Below are positions 10,318 through 22,368 of a stretch of 64,000 nt of DNA, piece by piece (the stretch's first letter is position 1; each line of letters starts with the position of its first letter). A program made the translations under genes and the position numbers. A model generated the notes under the pieces. That model worked only from the letters and a program-made list of their open reading frames with translations. It was not told the DNA's origin and made no database searches. This DNA is from Immersiella caudata. Its lineage: Eukaryota; Ascomycota; Sordariomycetes; Sordariales; Lasiosphaeriaceae. The DNA lies in contig JAULSU010000007.1 of assembly GCA_030512335.1 (NCBI GenBank), positions 2,356,001-2,420,000 of the forward strand, in the 5' to 3' direction.

Positions 10318-12525
10318 TGCGGTGGTTTGCTTGTGTTGATTTGCTTGGAAAGGGAATTTCTCTCCCGTTTGCTTGGGAGGAGGCTTGTTGTCGCGATAGC
10401 TGTCTGGGTTGGAGTTTTGCGGCTGTATGTAACCAGGCGCGGGGTCCCCGAGTTTGTGTGAGAGAAGGTGATGACGGGCGCGCAATGCGATGGGTGGCGT
10501 GGGTTCGGGTTATAGCGTATAAGCCTCGCTTGCCCCTTTCGCCCTTGCTTCCGTCGTCACTTGGATGGTGAAGTGGCCGCCCGTCGCGCTGAAAAGGAGC
10601 GAAGGGAGTCGTGTCTGACTGGCGCAGACAAGTGTGGGGTCGCGGCTCACACGAGCGAAAACAAGGCGAGCCGGGAAAACAACGACGGCGGCCGAATTTC
10701 CCGGGCTGGATCTTAAACGAGGAATGTAGCTGGAGCTATGAAGAGAAAGCGAGCGCAGGAGAGACAGAGAAGAGATGCGACGGTTGGCGACAGCCCTCTC
10801 TACGTGTGGATGAGAAGGAGCGGTCGTGGTGGTGGTGCTCGGATGGATGCGGTGTGTCAAGGGTAGCATTGGAAATTGTCCTTGCTTTTTTTTTCCTCGA
10901 CCTCCCACGGCCCTGGTGCTTATTTGGCTTGCTTGCAGGAGGAGCTTGTCTGCATCAGGGAGGGCGGGAAACGGTGATGGGGCAAAGGCTCGGCAGAGGC
11001 TGGAGGGGATGCAACCTCTCGCGAGCTACCGAGTCGGTCAACCTGTGAGGGTCTTTGACGAGATGAAGATGTAGGTGCGCTGCGGTGTGCTCAAAATTGG
11101 ACGGTGACAACGAGGGGCGAGCTGCCTATACATCACAATAGGTTTGCTCCCAAAAAGCAACGGCAGCAAACCAAAGAGCGCATCACAAACAGTCGGCGGC
11201 AATGAGCCATGCAAAGGAACCGACAGGCTGGAGAACCATTGACCAGGGTTCTGATAACCAAAGCGCACACCAAAGGGAACCCTGTCGGGCCCCCCTATCC
11301 AGAGTTTGGAACTCCCTGCGGCTTAGGCACCCGTGATCTTCAGAGGCGTCTTCAAGGGTTCAGTTCCAGCTGCGCCAGCTTGCTGTTTGAGAATTGGGAG
11401 AAGGTGTGGTGCCCTTGTGTGATTGTGTGATGCCGTGTCGCCGAGCTCACGGCAGTGGAATTTGGCAGTTGCCAATTGCTGGTCCCCTCCACCACTACCC
11501 CTTTTCAGATATCCCATCGCGTGTTTCTTGCAGCTGTCCCCTTGCTGCGGCAGATGATCGACGCATTGGGATTGGTGATAAAAATGGAACCCGGGATCTG
11601 GATTTGCGTGGATTTGTTTCTCAACCGCAAATCACTGCATCCTCCCTCAGGCACGCACATATTCCACACAGAATCATCTATTTTGGTGAGAGCAGCGAGT
11701 GATCAAACAAATTGACGGGTGCCGATGCAAGCGCTTTACGGGCTGGCCACGAGATAGGGCAGCTCCCCACGGCGGAGATCCACAAGAGCCACGTGCAGAA
11801 AAGGTCCGTCCGCCATTGCAACTCACAGCCTGGGTCCTTCGAACTCTCGTGGGTTTGGAAACACATGCAGATCGCGAACCATGGGAACAGCTTGGTAATC
11901 CCATGCGGGGCACTGTTTTGGGGTCCCTCAGACAGTCAGCATCCTGTGTTGCGCCCACTCAACGCGAGCCTCCCATGCGGCCACGCTGGAAAAGACAATC
12001 GCAGAATGGATCTGATGGTAAGGTATGCCTGAGCTCCTCACCTTGTCGGAGTTAAGCGGCAAGATGCCACAATGGATCTCGAGGCGACTCTGCGCTCAGC
12101 TAACAGGAATCCCGGGCATTGGTTCGCGATGAGGTCATATTAGACAAGCTCGGTGTCGGCGCCGATTCGGCGGTGCCTTAAAATTCTCCTGGTCCCCACC
12201 GCATCGGAACCGGGACACTCTGGACTTCCCACTTCGAGGCTGCGCCCTGGAGGCGAATTCGCGGGGATCCCCGCGTTCGGCCTTGCGGCATTTCCACACT
12301 GGAAAGCTGGACACATGGGACGGCCCACGTTCACCGGCTTCGGCGTGGAGGGCGTGTGGCCGTGGGGTGGGATGGCTTGCGTCGGTTGCCATCGAGTGTC
12401 CACCCGTTCCTCGGACGGGAGGGCCCGCCGGCTGCAAAAGTCACAAAAGCCTGCTTACTTCGTTTCATCGCACTCTCCCCGTCACCGCGGTCCACGTCTC
12501 TGCGTCACCCGAAGCAAACCTCAAC
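10318..12525. other. Intergenic region, divergent promoters
   Basis: About 2.2 kb between the Ras-like gene (minus) and the PLP decarboxylase (plus). Purine-rich DNA at about 10600-10760 (pyrimidine-rich on the Ras-like coding strand) may be the leader of the Ras-like gene. I see no supported gene. Confidence 0.5.
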
Positions 12526-14287
12526 ATGATCGGTAACGGAAACGGTAACGGAACCCACCCCGTCCAACCCCTGGCACGGGCGGCCGAAGTCGATCATGTA
12601 AGTGGATCCTTCACCCCCGTCACACCCGGACACCGGAACCGGACCTAACTGGAGCATTGCTCTAAGCTTATCGATGCGGTGAAAGCTCTGGTTGTCCCCT
12701 TTATCCGGGCGGCCGACGAGGCGGCACCACTCAAGGCCCTTGGCACCACGAGCAACGTTCTCGTGACCTCGCGCAGACCCGAGGAATTGGTCAAGCAGCT
12801 GGCCTTCTCCCTGCCGGAAGGCCAAGGGAGGGGTGAAAATGGCTTGCTCGAAACCATCCAGAATGTCCTGGCCTACAGTGTCAACACGTGGGATCAGGGA
12901 TTCATGGATAAACTGTATGCCAGCACCAACGCGGTAGGTGCTCACATGAGAACGATATAGCTTAGCTCGACTGACAGCTTGGGCAGGTCGGGGTGGTGTC
13001 GGAGCTGCTCCTCGGCGTCTTAAACACCAACGTAAGCAGCCCCTTTTTCGTGTCGGACAAGGTTGTTGACACTGCTCAAAGCTTCACGTCTACCAAGTCT
13101 CGCCGGCGCTCTCGATAATAGAGAAGCACACGGCCAGGACGTTTGCTAACCTCTTCGGCTTCAACGGACCTCGAGCCGGTGGCGTGACATGCCAGGGTGG
13201 TAGTGCCTCTAACCTGACATCGGTTGTCATCGCTCGGAACACGCTGTATCCTGCGTCCAAAATGGAGGGCAACGCCTGTGCCTCTACAGGGCCTTTTGTG
13301 CTCTTCACCTCCGAGCATGGCCACTACTCGGTCGAGAAGGCCGCGGTAACCTGTGGTTTCGGCTCAGCCGCCGTTTGGACAGTCCCCGTTGACGATGAGG
13401 GTCGCATGTCTCCTTCAGCTCTCCGCGAGCGCATCCTCGCCGCCCGCGCCCAGGGCCGCACCCCTCTTTACGTCAACGCCACAGCCGGCACCACCGTCTT
13501 CGGTTCGTATGACCCCTTCGAGGCCATTGCTGCCGTCTGCAAGGAGTTCAACCTCTGGCTACACATTGATGCCAGCTGGGGCGGCCCTGCCATCTTCTCT
13601 GCGCGCCACCGGGCCAAGCTGGCCGGTGCCCACCTCGCCAACTCTCTCACCGTCAACCCCCACAAGATGATGAACGTGCCCGTCACTTGCTCCTTCCTCC
13701 TCACTTCCGATACCTCCGTCTTCCACCGCGCCAACACCCTCCCTGCTGGCTACCTCTTCCACGGCTCCGACCCTGAACCCACCGCTAATCGTTCCGCTCC
13801 TGCTTCCTCCGAGCCTGCTGAGGTCTGGGATCTTGCCGACCTCACACTCCAATGCGGCCGCCGCGGTGACGCGCTCAAGCTCGCCCTTTCCTGGATCTAC
13901 TACGGTGCCGCCGGCTTTGAATCCCAAATCGACAATGCATTCGAAACCGCCGCCTACCTCGCCACCACAGTCTCCCAGCGCCCCAATTTCGTTCTCATCT
14001 CTGCAGACCCCCCGCCATGTCTGCAGGTGTGTTTTTACTACGCGCCAGGTGGTAAGGTGGATGACAACGCGGAAGAGAATACGAGGAGAACGAGGATCAT
14101 GGCTGGAAGGTTGGTAGAGATGGGCTTCATGGTTGATTATGCCCCCGGGGATAAGGGGAGCTTCTTTAGGGTTGTGGTAAACTGCCAGACGCTGAGGGGA
14201 ACGGTGGACGGGTTGGTTGATGCGCTGGAAGCCGTAGGGAGGGAAACTGTCGGCGAGGTGAACGGGAAGTGCGCGAACGGAGCATAG
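12526..14287 (+). CDS. Group II PLP-dependent decarboxylase, glutamate decarboxylase-like
   Basis: Four exons, 12526-12597, 12667-12933, 12987-13031 and 13082-14287, give 529 residues with all phases consistent. The family removes the carboxylate from amino acids such as glutamate, cysteine sulfinate or aspartate using pyridoxal phosphate. The cofactor lysine is in NPHKMMNVP (about Lys323). LHIDASWGG supplies the Asp that contacts the pyridine ring, and the TCQGGSASNL block is the usual substrate/cofactor loop. TTVFGSYDPFEAIA and the RRGDALKLALSW region are also group II hallmarks. The N-terminus begins with an Asn-Gly repeat encoded by a short GGTAACGGAAAC-type repeat. Substrate cannot be decided: the text is nearer to GAD/CSAD than to aromatic decarboxylases, but the family diverges in fungi. 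It is probably cytosolic, as no targeting signal is evident. It converges with the GPI protein gene. Confidence 0.9.
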
Positions 14288-14591
14288 TTGGAGAAAGCGA
14301 GAGAATCACCGTAGACATATTTAGCCATCCAGTCATGGTATACGCAGGCGCTGCAGCACGATGGATGAACATATAAACGCACAAGCCATCATATTATCAT
14401 AACTCTTAGTTCTACTTGCAGAATACCCATCCCTGACTGTCCATGTAGAACCGCAATGAATCTTACTCATGGAATAGCCGACTTTCCTAATTAACACACG
14501 ACAGGAGAAAAAAACATTTCAAAGTGGTGACTAGTCTTACACACGGTACAGAATTCAAGCAACACCAAAAATAACGGCACACCGCGTCATC
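14288..14591. other. Convergent 3' intergenic region
   Basis: 304 bp between the stop codons of the PLP decarboxylase and the GPI-anchored protein gene; A/T-rich, expected to hold both polyadenylation regions. No gene is seen. Confidence 0.5.
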
Positions 14592-17500
14592 TCACACACC
14601 GACTACTACAATCGCCATCCCAACCGCAACTGCAACCCATCCAACCCCAAGATTAGTACTCATGATGCTGCTGGCTCTAGCTGTTATAGGAGGAACTGCT
14701 AGTGTTATAGTGGGCTTATAAGGAGTATGCGTCGGCGTCGGCGTCGACGGACCATGACCTGAGCCTGACGGACTCGCCGGCTTCGGCGCTGGCGGGGCCG
14801 GCGGTTGCGGATTCGGATACGCAGGAGCCGGAGCCGGAGCCGGGGCAGGGGCAGGGGCAGGATCAGCAACCGGAGCGGGATACCCTCCTCCTACTCCAGA
14901 CCCGTCGTATGGCTGTGCGGGTGCAGGTGCAGGTGTAGACCCGGGTTTTGGCACGCCACCACCGCCGCCGCCCTGAGAACCTGGCGTGGGTTTCGCTGGT
15001 GTCGTGGCAGTGGCGGTAGGGGGGTCAGGGATGTACAGTTCGCAGGCATGGCAGGGTGTGCCGGGTGTGTAGCCAGGTACGGTGCCGATGTAAGTAGAGG
15101 ATGTGCAGGTATTGCATGGCTGGATGGTTATGGTGATGGTTGAGTCGGTTATGAGAGAGTAAGAGGTCTTGGGGGGTGTCAGTTGGCCTTCAAAGCTGGG
15201 GTTGTTGGGGAAGGGAGACAAACTCTGGTCACAGTAACAGTGTGGTCGCTGGAGGCCGGGGTGCTCATGATGCAAGGGTAGCAGGGGTGGTTTGTGGTTG
15301 AGGTTTGGCAGATGGATCTGGTCATGGTGGAAATGCATTCGGTGGTGGTTGTGGTGACTTTGGTGGTTAGTATGGGTGACGTGGAAGGACTGAAGCGCAC
15401 GAACCTGTTGAGCCTTCGGGACAAACTTCAACGACCTCAACCATGTGGATTATCTCAACGCCTATCCAACTATCACACTGGCCGCTGGATGGCTGTATTG
15501 CTGTTACCGTAGGAGCGCTAGATGTTGGCCTCGAGGTTGTATTTTCTGGCCGAGGAATGCCGGTTCCAGTGAGCCAGACCGAGGAGCTCCCCGGCCGTTT
15601 GGACGGTCGAGGTGGCCCATAGGGCGGGATTTCGGACGGGATGCCGGACGGATCGACAATAATGATCGAGCTAATACCAGTTGACCGAGAAGAACTCATC
15701 AGCTTGGTTGATTGCGAAATAGGGGCTGTAATTTCGCCCATGCTACAATCTGACCCCTCCCCTGAGTCGGTAGGACTGCTCATACGCGGGCTCCACGTCT
15801 TTGTCAACGATGCGGCCGAGGTCCTGCCTAGCGAGCGGGAGGCATGGCTACCGGGTGGCCTGCTAGTTCCTGTCACTCGGTTGCTCGCCGTCGCCGTCGA
15901 TGCAGATAAGCTTCCGGCAAATGGATCGGCAGCTGAGGTTTCCAATACAGTACCGGAAGTCCTTGTCGTCAGCCCAGGAGCCGTGCCGCCCTGACCCCGT
16001 TGACTCGATGAGCTGGTGGTGCGTGTGGTGCTCGGCCGTGGGCCTAGTGAAGGGGACGGCCCGGAGGGCAAGGCCGCAGATCCAGAGAGCGTTCCCGGTT
16101 GGTCAGACAGGGTGCTAGCCCAACTCAGTGGCTGCGACGTCAGCGTATCGTGAGGCGGTGAGCCGGTCCCCGATTCGAGTTTGGTGCTCGACCTCTCAGT
16201 CTGACCGCTTCCGCTGCCCGGCTCAGAACCAATACCGGCCGCAGAGGAGCCCGAAGGCACGCCAGACGGGACAACGGTCACCGTAATGGGGGTGCGGGAT
16301 GCCGTTCCTGAGGTTGGGCCAGATTCACCAGCTACCTGGGACAGAGTTGAGACGGTCCGAGACAATCCTGAAGGGATAATCGTGACAGTACCCCCGGAAC
16401 CGCCTGATGAAGGGGGTGTGGCCGAGTCTCCGTCTCCAGTAGTCCTAGTGTCCCCCGGAGGTACAGGAGTCACTGTCCTTGCCGAGCTAGGTCGAGGGGA
16501 TGCCGTTACGAAGACGGTGCCTGGATCTGTGCCCGACATGGAGTTAGGCGGCCCACTCGACCGCAGTGAACTAGCCACGATGGACCTTATACCAGATCCA
16601 GACCCAGACCTAGAGGGAGGGTACACAGTGATGACGCGAGGAGTTGACCCAGAAGGCCCAGAAGCAATGACTGTCACAATCTCGGGAGATTGCGGAGTCC
16701 CGGCAGTAACTGTCCCCAGCGGCGGAACCGAGGTCGCGGGAGGATTGGATGTAACAGCTCCTGGTGTTCCTGGCGGTGGCATAGAAATGGCGGGCGGATT
16801 GACCGTAACCGTCACTTGCGGCGGATTAGAGACCATGGGCGGATTGATCGTAACGGTGCCGGGGGGCGGTATAGAGACTACGGGAGGATCGGCTGTGACC
16901 GTAACTGGGGGTAGTGGCGACATGGCGGATGAAGTACCATTGCCGAATGGGGCTTTGGAAGAGAACTGGCTAGACTCCCCTGTTCCTGGGAGACTCGTGT
17001 ATGTACCCACGGGCAAAGGAGGGAAGACAGTGACCGTAATTGGCCCCCCAGAAACGCCGGTCTGAGAGTTAGTAGTGTTTGACGGCAAAGGAAATAAGCT
17101 CCCAGTAGCATTGCTGGGCGACGGCGTCGTAGTCACCGGAGGAAAGCTCAATGTGGTGTTGGCTGGTATCGATGTACTGGACTCGACCGAGCTAAGCGTG
17201 GCGGATTAGCACACATGATGGAACTTCAGAATACGAAGAGGGAACCAACGTAGAATTCGTGTAACGTGTGCTGGTGGGGGTCTGGCTCGAGCTGGAGGTG
17301 GATGTGACATTTGGACGGCAAACCCCTGGGGCAGTGACGCCGTACAGACACTTGCACGAGGAGGAACAAAGACTTCCTGGCGTGCCATTGGCCTCCCCCT
17401 CGTCGCAGTCTTCCTTGTAAGCTGACTCTGTGATGTTGTTGCCACATCCGAGCGGTGTAGCCCCGCGGGCGATGATGTACGGGATACCAGAGGTGCCATC

Positions 17501-18261
17501 AGCGAATGACTGCTCCCCTGGCCCAGTGGCGTTCAATGCAATAGCTAGCGCCTCGAAACCGCTAGAACCCGTCCTGGGGTACTCTGAGAATGCTTCGTGG
17601 ACGCTGCAGTTCCAATTGCTGGCGATGTTGTCGTTGAGGGCTGTCATGGCGGCCGACGAAGCGACCAGGTGGGCGTTGTTCAGACAAGGATGGCTGAGGT
17701 TTCCCCGAACCTGGAAGTCTCCTATCTCCGAGAGTGCCTGAATCCCCATTGGCTTTGCAGTGCTCTGATAGTAGCACGACAGGGAGAAGTACATGCCGGT
17801 GCCCCTGTCCCCGGTGGCGACCAGGCTGATGGCATCCCGCATCATGGCAAACGCGCCAGGAAGATTGAACCACTTGGCGTGGAATGACGGATCTGTTCCA
17901 ATGATGACCATATTTCCCGTCACGGCGGGAGACCAGACGCGTTTCGTATCATCGAGAAACTTGATCGTGTTCAGGCTAGTATTGCACATGCAGTCGGGGA
18001 CAATGATAGCCTTGTATTTGGCAAAGTCGACGGTGGTCATGCTGTTCCACTCATCTTCGTCCTTGCAAACATGAGCTGGACCTATTAGCGTTTCTTCGGT
18101 CGTTCCGGAGCGTATCATTGCATACCTGTGAGCCCCAATTTTCTCACTTCATCCAACTCTGAGTACTTCAGCCCATGCATGTGAGGAAATAATACGTCCT
18201 CCGCCAGAGCCAATGTGGCAAGGCTAGCCAAGGCCAGTAGGGAATGGTAAAAAGCACGCAT
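14592..18261 (-). CDS. Large GPI-anchored mucin-like cell-surface protein, 1154 aa
   Basis: Five exons join in phase: 18261-18126, 18081-17250, 17191-15405, 15357-15224 and 15167-14592. The introns are short (about 44-59 bp). A 20-residue signal peptide (MRAFYHSLLALASLATLALA) leads into a ~300-residue globular region with even cysteines and N-glycosylation sites. That region includes IIVPDCMCNTS and VTGNMVIIGTDPSFH, reminiscent of an alpha/beta Rossmann-like surface domain, and it ends in a short Cys cluster (SLCSSSCKCLYG). Exon 3 is ~596 residues of Ser/Thr/Pro-rich repeats built on a PP-x-TVT theme, likely heavily O-mannosylated. Exons 4-5 carry a second Cys-rich stretch (CISTMTRSICQTS, then CNTCTSSTYIG and CHACELYIP), a Pro-Ala run and a C-terminal hydrophobic tail after ASSIMSTN, as expected for a GPI anchor. 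It is likely wall-bound, as an adhesin or structural mannoprotein. The plus-strand open frame over exon 3 is a mirror of the repeats. Confidence 0.85.
14821..14860. repeat. GGAGCC/GGGGCA hexamer repeat encoding Pro-Ala run
   Basis: Short tandem hexamers inside exon 5 of the GPI protein gene; on the coding strand they encode an alternating Pro-Ala stretch in the stalk region. Such runs are prone to length variation between strains. Confidence 0.75.
16690..16925. repeat. Degenerate ~60-bp coding repeats in the TVT stalk
   Basis: Several imperfect copies of a unit containing CCGTAAC and GGCGG blocks occur here. On the minus strand they encode repeated segments of the type TVT-x-NPP-x-x-S-x-PPPG within the GPI protein stalk. 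The copies have diverged, so expansion was not recent. Confidence 0.6.
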
Positions 18262-21060
18262 TGGGCCGTTCAAATAAAACAAACAAGTGGAAAAAGAATG
18301 ACTTGGAATCGATAATGACTGAAAACCGCCACCTCCAGGATGAGAGACGGGCGCAGGACGAAGAGAGTGAGGCAAACGCGGGCTGAGCGTCTGTATTCTC
18401 AGGGGAACATGGAGGTATTTCTACCAAATGAGACCTAGGTTCGTGGATATGAATGAGAGTCAAGGTAACCATAGGGGCCATTACCTAGTTTCTTCTCAGG
18501 GGAACCATGACTCTCCGAGGCTATCCAGCTTGCTTGCTTGAGACTCGAGCTGGGTCAACGGACCATCCCCGGGTCTCTTGACGTGGCAACGGAGCAACAC
18601 CATTCAGCCAGAGTTGATCCCTATGCCGAGGGAGGGACATGGCAGGGGTGTTTTTTGTTCAAGGAAAAGTACAGTTTTCGTTCTGCGAACCAGACATCAT
18701 CGCAGGGCTTTCTCTGTGCGGGCATCTCATGCCTGACAGACGTCAAGTGGCCCTTGTTTGCCCGCAGTGGCAGACACATACCCCCACAAAGTTACGACGA
18801 TGTGCTTTCAATGTTGGCTGATTTCAGATTGACAACAGCTGGGATCAGGGCTTCTCGACGTCTTGAGACACCGAATAAACGATCAGGCAAACCCAAGCCC
18901 AGTCGTGGTTCCGAGGGAAAGTTCAGGCTTCTCGCGTTAACGACTCCAAGGAGATTGCGCTTCAAGACATGTCGTCGATGGCCGGATCTCACGGTGACTG
19001 TGTGTCACGGCCGCCTGGCAGGCAGGACCCAGAGAGCGGGGGCAAAGGGCCGATCCGCACAGATGACGATGATGCGTGACACAGTCGCCGCCTGAGACCT
19101 CCCAATCCATCCCAATCAGCTCGCACTCGGGCAGGAGAGACACCGATATGGACACGCGACGAATAAAGTGGCGAAGACTTCGACATGAAACGGCCGCTCT
19201 GTAAGCCGTAGGCCGAATTCCTCCATCATCTCCAGACACGCAGACGCGAGGTGCGTCTTCGCATTGTTACGTGATCCCAATTTGGCAGCCAAACGCGGTG
19301 GTTCGCACCAGGCCCGGCGGTTCGGGCGCGCGGATGTTGCGCGGATGCCGTGGCCGTGCCGCGGTGGTGATGACCGAGCTGAAAGGATGGAAGTAGAAGG
19401 TTCCCCATGCACGAGATAGCCAACCCGCTGCTGGGTGCCAAGGAAAAAAGCATGAGCTCCGTTGTGCATGGCCGAGTCGCAGTAATTCCGTTCCCGGTTT
19501 TTCAGGGTCGCAGCGTCCTTCGATCTGATTTGTTGCTTACTGGTTAGCAATGATCTACCAGCCACTAAACGTGTCCCCGCTGATGAGGAATGCCTTAGGG
19601 ATGGTTTGGTAATGAGGCGCGGGATGCTCGAGGTGGTACCTGTTTTCGAGCGGTGAAGCCCCCAGTCCCTGTGGCGCTTGCCAGAGCGCCCAGGCGCTGG
19701 GAGTAGGATCCTTCTGGGTTGGGGTTGACGCACCTTGCCAGGGAGCTTGAGCAAAGATTGATTACAGATTGGAAGTAATGATTAGATAATATACCGCGGC
19801 AATGTCATGATGGCACGGGGTCGGGCTTTCGTGTCCGGATCTTGAAAGATAGTCTTGAACGCTCGGCTGGATGGTACATCTCTGGCCACGGTGAGCCCGG
19901 CGACCGTTGAAGGCAAAAAGTACGAGCCGATATAATTCTTCCAGCCCACCTGTCGAAGTGGGTCGCTCTTTCCCCTAAACTTGAGGTACCGAAACAAAAT
20001 CGCCCGCAACCTGTGTCGCACTTTCCGCTCCCAACTGGTATCAGCCCTCCAAGGCTTGCCCTGCCTGGACGTGGGTCCATTTTGGAGTAGCGGCATGCCA
20101 CCTCGCCTTCAGTCCGCCTGTCATTCACACATGCCCCTCTCCCCTGCTCGGACCTGGGATGACACCGTTCAGCTACGCAAAAACCCTGAGACGAATGCTG
20201 CAGGGCCAACCAACAGCGGCAGCCGGGGAATCTAGCGCAACCTTGGTGCCTCTGAGGCGGTACCTCTGAGGTGCTCATCGCCGCATATGCTGTGGCACCT
20301 CCCACAGCCTTTACGTCCACCTATTTCCACCGCACTCTTGGCTGCCGACATGCCCCGAACGCCGCGTGTGTGGCTGCTAGCGGTCTGTTGTCACGAAAAG
20401 ACACCTCACCGCAAGCACAGTATCCCACCAGCCGCCCTGCTGAGGGACCGTGATTCGATATGAGGGCTTTGGCCAACTGCAATCGTCCCTCTGACGATGG
20501 CCCCCAAATCCGGAACCACGTTGCCCCAAGATCCAGAGGCCTAAACCATCCCTCTTTCGAGCCTTAGTTGGTACTCGGTGCCCCAGAGCGAGTGAAAGTT
20601 CCTCTGAACATCCTGCTTCCTTGTTTGGCGGCCCGCTCTCACTGGTAGACGTCGAGTGACAAGGCTGGGGTCACTCCTCGATCACCTCACACCCCCCTTC
20701 CATCAATGCCTGCCGCCGTTCCCGCCTAATAACTCAACCCCCAGGGTCTGACAGAGACGGTTAGTCTCTATCTAAGCTGTGGGCCGGAAGAGAGGACCCA
20801 GCTTTGCTCTTCCATTCGACGGACGCCTCGCCATCGACGATGGGCAGGGGTGAGAAGAGATCGTCAGTGTCGATACAAAGGAACCTTCTCCTGTCGAACG
20901 GAATCCCCGCCGTACGAATCAGGGACAGGCAGAAGACCGCTGCGCAGGACAAGTGCTAGTTCATCATGTCCACATATACGTCTGGTCTCCAGATCCTAGG
21001 AGCGGTAGTTGTCTGAAGTCTCTCTCGCATATCGCGCTCAAGCCATTCAACGTCAGCGAG
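18262..21060. other. Gene-poor region between GPI protein and questin-oxidase-like genes
   Basis: About 2.8 kb. The left end should contain the promoter of the GPI protein gene. Open frames here (for example minus strand 19116-19754) show no domain, signal peptide or splice logic and look fortuitous. I find no transposon remnant that I can name. Confidence 0.45.
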
Positions 21061-22368
21061 ATGGGGCAGCAAATCTCCAGAACCGTATTTGACGGCCTTC
21101 TAGCCAAGACCCATGTTCAACATGCCTTGATACAACCAAATGGCCGTCATAACGACCTCCCAACGGTACATTGTTTTTACTACCAATCCATGAACAAGAT
21201 CGGCCATATTGACTTGGAATCTTCATAGGCACTTGCCACGCTTGTACTCTTGGATGGCAGACCAGACCAACTAGAAGCTATCTATGAAACCGAAAGCGCC
21301 GGCCTCAAAGCGTGGACACCTTCCCCACAAAGCATATCCAGTGAGGAGAATAAGATACGATTTCTGGGCGATGTTCGGTAGGTCCTTCCCTCTGGCCGCC
21401 ATACCAAAGTCTCTGACTAAGGTATGTGAAGATTTCAACGTGCGTATATGTCCTATTTCAGCATGGAGCTCACTCGGTTCTCCGGGAGCCCAAAAGCACT
21501 CGCATTCTCGCATTTGCTCGCCGGCGACAAACCCCTGATTTCTGGCCTTTTCGCCGGTTTGGGTCGACCTCTCGTCTTTCTGGGTGACGCTATGGAGCTC
21601 CACAGTCCCATTCTGTTGGTCCAGTCGCTCGCTCTATGCGCGGTGGACTGGATGGACCCTATTCACGACATCCTAACTCATCTTGGACAAGGTGCGCAAG
21701 CATCTGGGTTTTTGTCGCCTGAGCAGATTCTCAACCGGGTTGCCTACGATGGCCGGCTCAGCGGCATCATGAAATCTGGGCCAGGTTTTCAAGGCATCTC
21801 GCAAGTTTTTGCAAGCCCAGGTGCCAAGGCAGCTGTCCTTGATTATGTTCGCCAGTTAGACTGCCGCGACGCCGAGGCAATCGTGGACCAGCTTTGTGCT
21901 CTCTCGCCGATTGTTCTATGCGGTAGCCACAGACCAGGTTATCCGGCTTTTGACTTCTACCTCAGCTGGGTTCCGTCGTGGGTCAACAGCCTCCGGGTTC
22001 TTCTCCCGTCGTTGGACGATGATGCCGACAAAATCACTCTCCTTCGTGGCGTATGGCTGCTGATTATCCTCGCATACGTCACACAACTTCGCCCGGTCTT
22101 GGACGCATCGCTGATCTTCTCAGACGAGGCACTGGGAGACTGCACATGGGAGAAAGTGCTGGCTGAGTTTCGTGAACAGGGTATCTCTGGAGGTAAATAC
22201 AAAGATCTGCAACTTCTCAGGACGCTTCGAAGTCTTTGGAGCCTTGGGAGAGGCCATGACGGGGACAGACAGCTCAATCTGAGGGCAGCATGCAAGATCG
22301 TGAGGGAATGGAAGGGTTGGACTGGGTTGGGGGCCGACAGAGAAGAGACGTTGAACATTAGGCTCTGA
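21061..22368 (+). CDS. Questin oxidase-like protein (DUF4243 family)
   Basis: Three exons, 21061-21165, 21229-21377 and 21432-22368, join in phase to give 396 residues. The protein follows the questin oxidase / DUF4243 pattern: a short N-terminal helix, a His-Asn motif (here GRHND), the block ALATLVLLDGRPDQLEAIYE, a FQRAYMSYFSMEL helix, and RPLVFLGDAMELHSPILLVQSLAL, which matches the family's HxxYAxEL-like core. Characterised relatives open an anthraquinone ring in fungal polyketide pathways; many others are uncharacterised. The usual HNHxxHHLL motif is weaker here, so activity may differ or be lost. Exon 3 is intact with no premature stops. No polyketide synthase or tailoring gene lies nearby, so a cluster role is not supported. 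The start could lie in a further upstream exon; an in-frame ATG exists at 20953. Confidence 0.7.

Noticed and set aside
16286..17065. A 259-codon plus-strand open frame
   Set aside because: It is antisense to the repeat-rich exon 3 of the GPI protein; its Gly/Val repeats mirror the TVT repeats.
19116..19754. A 212-codon minus-strand open frame
   Set aside because: It is Arg/Ser-rich with no domain, signal or splice logic, and neighbouring frames on both strands are equally open.
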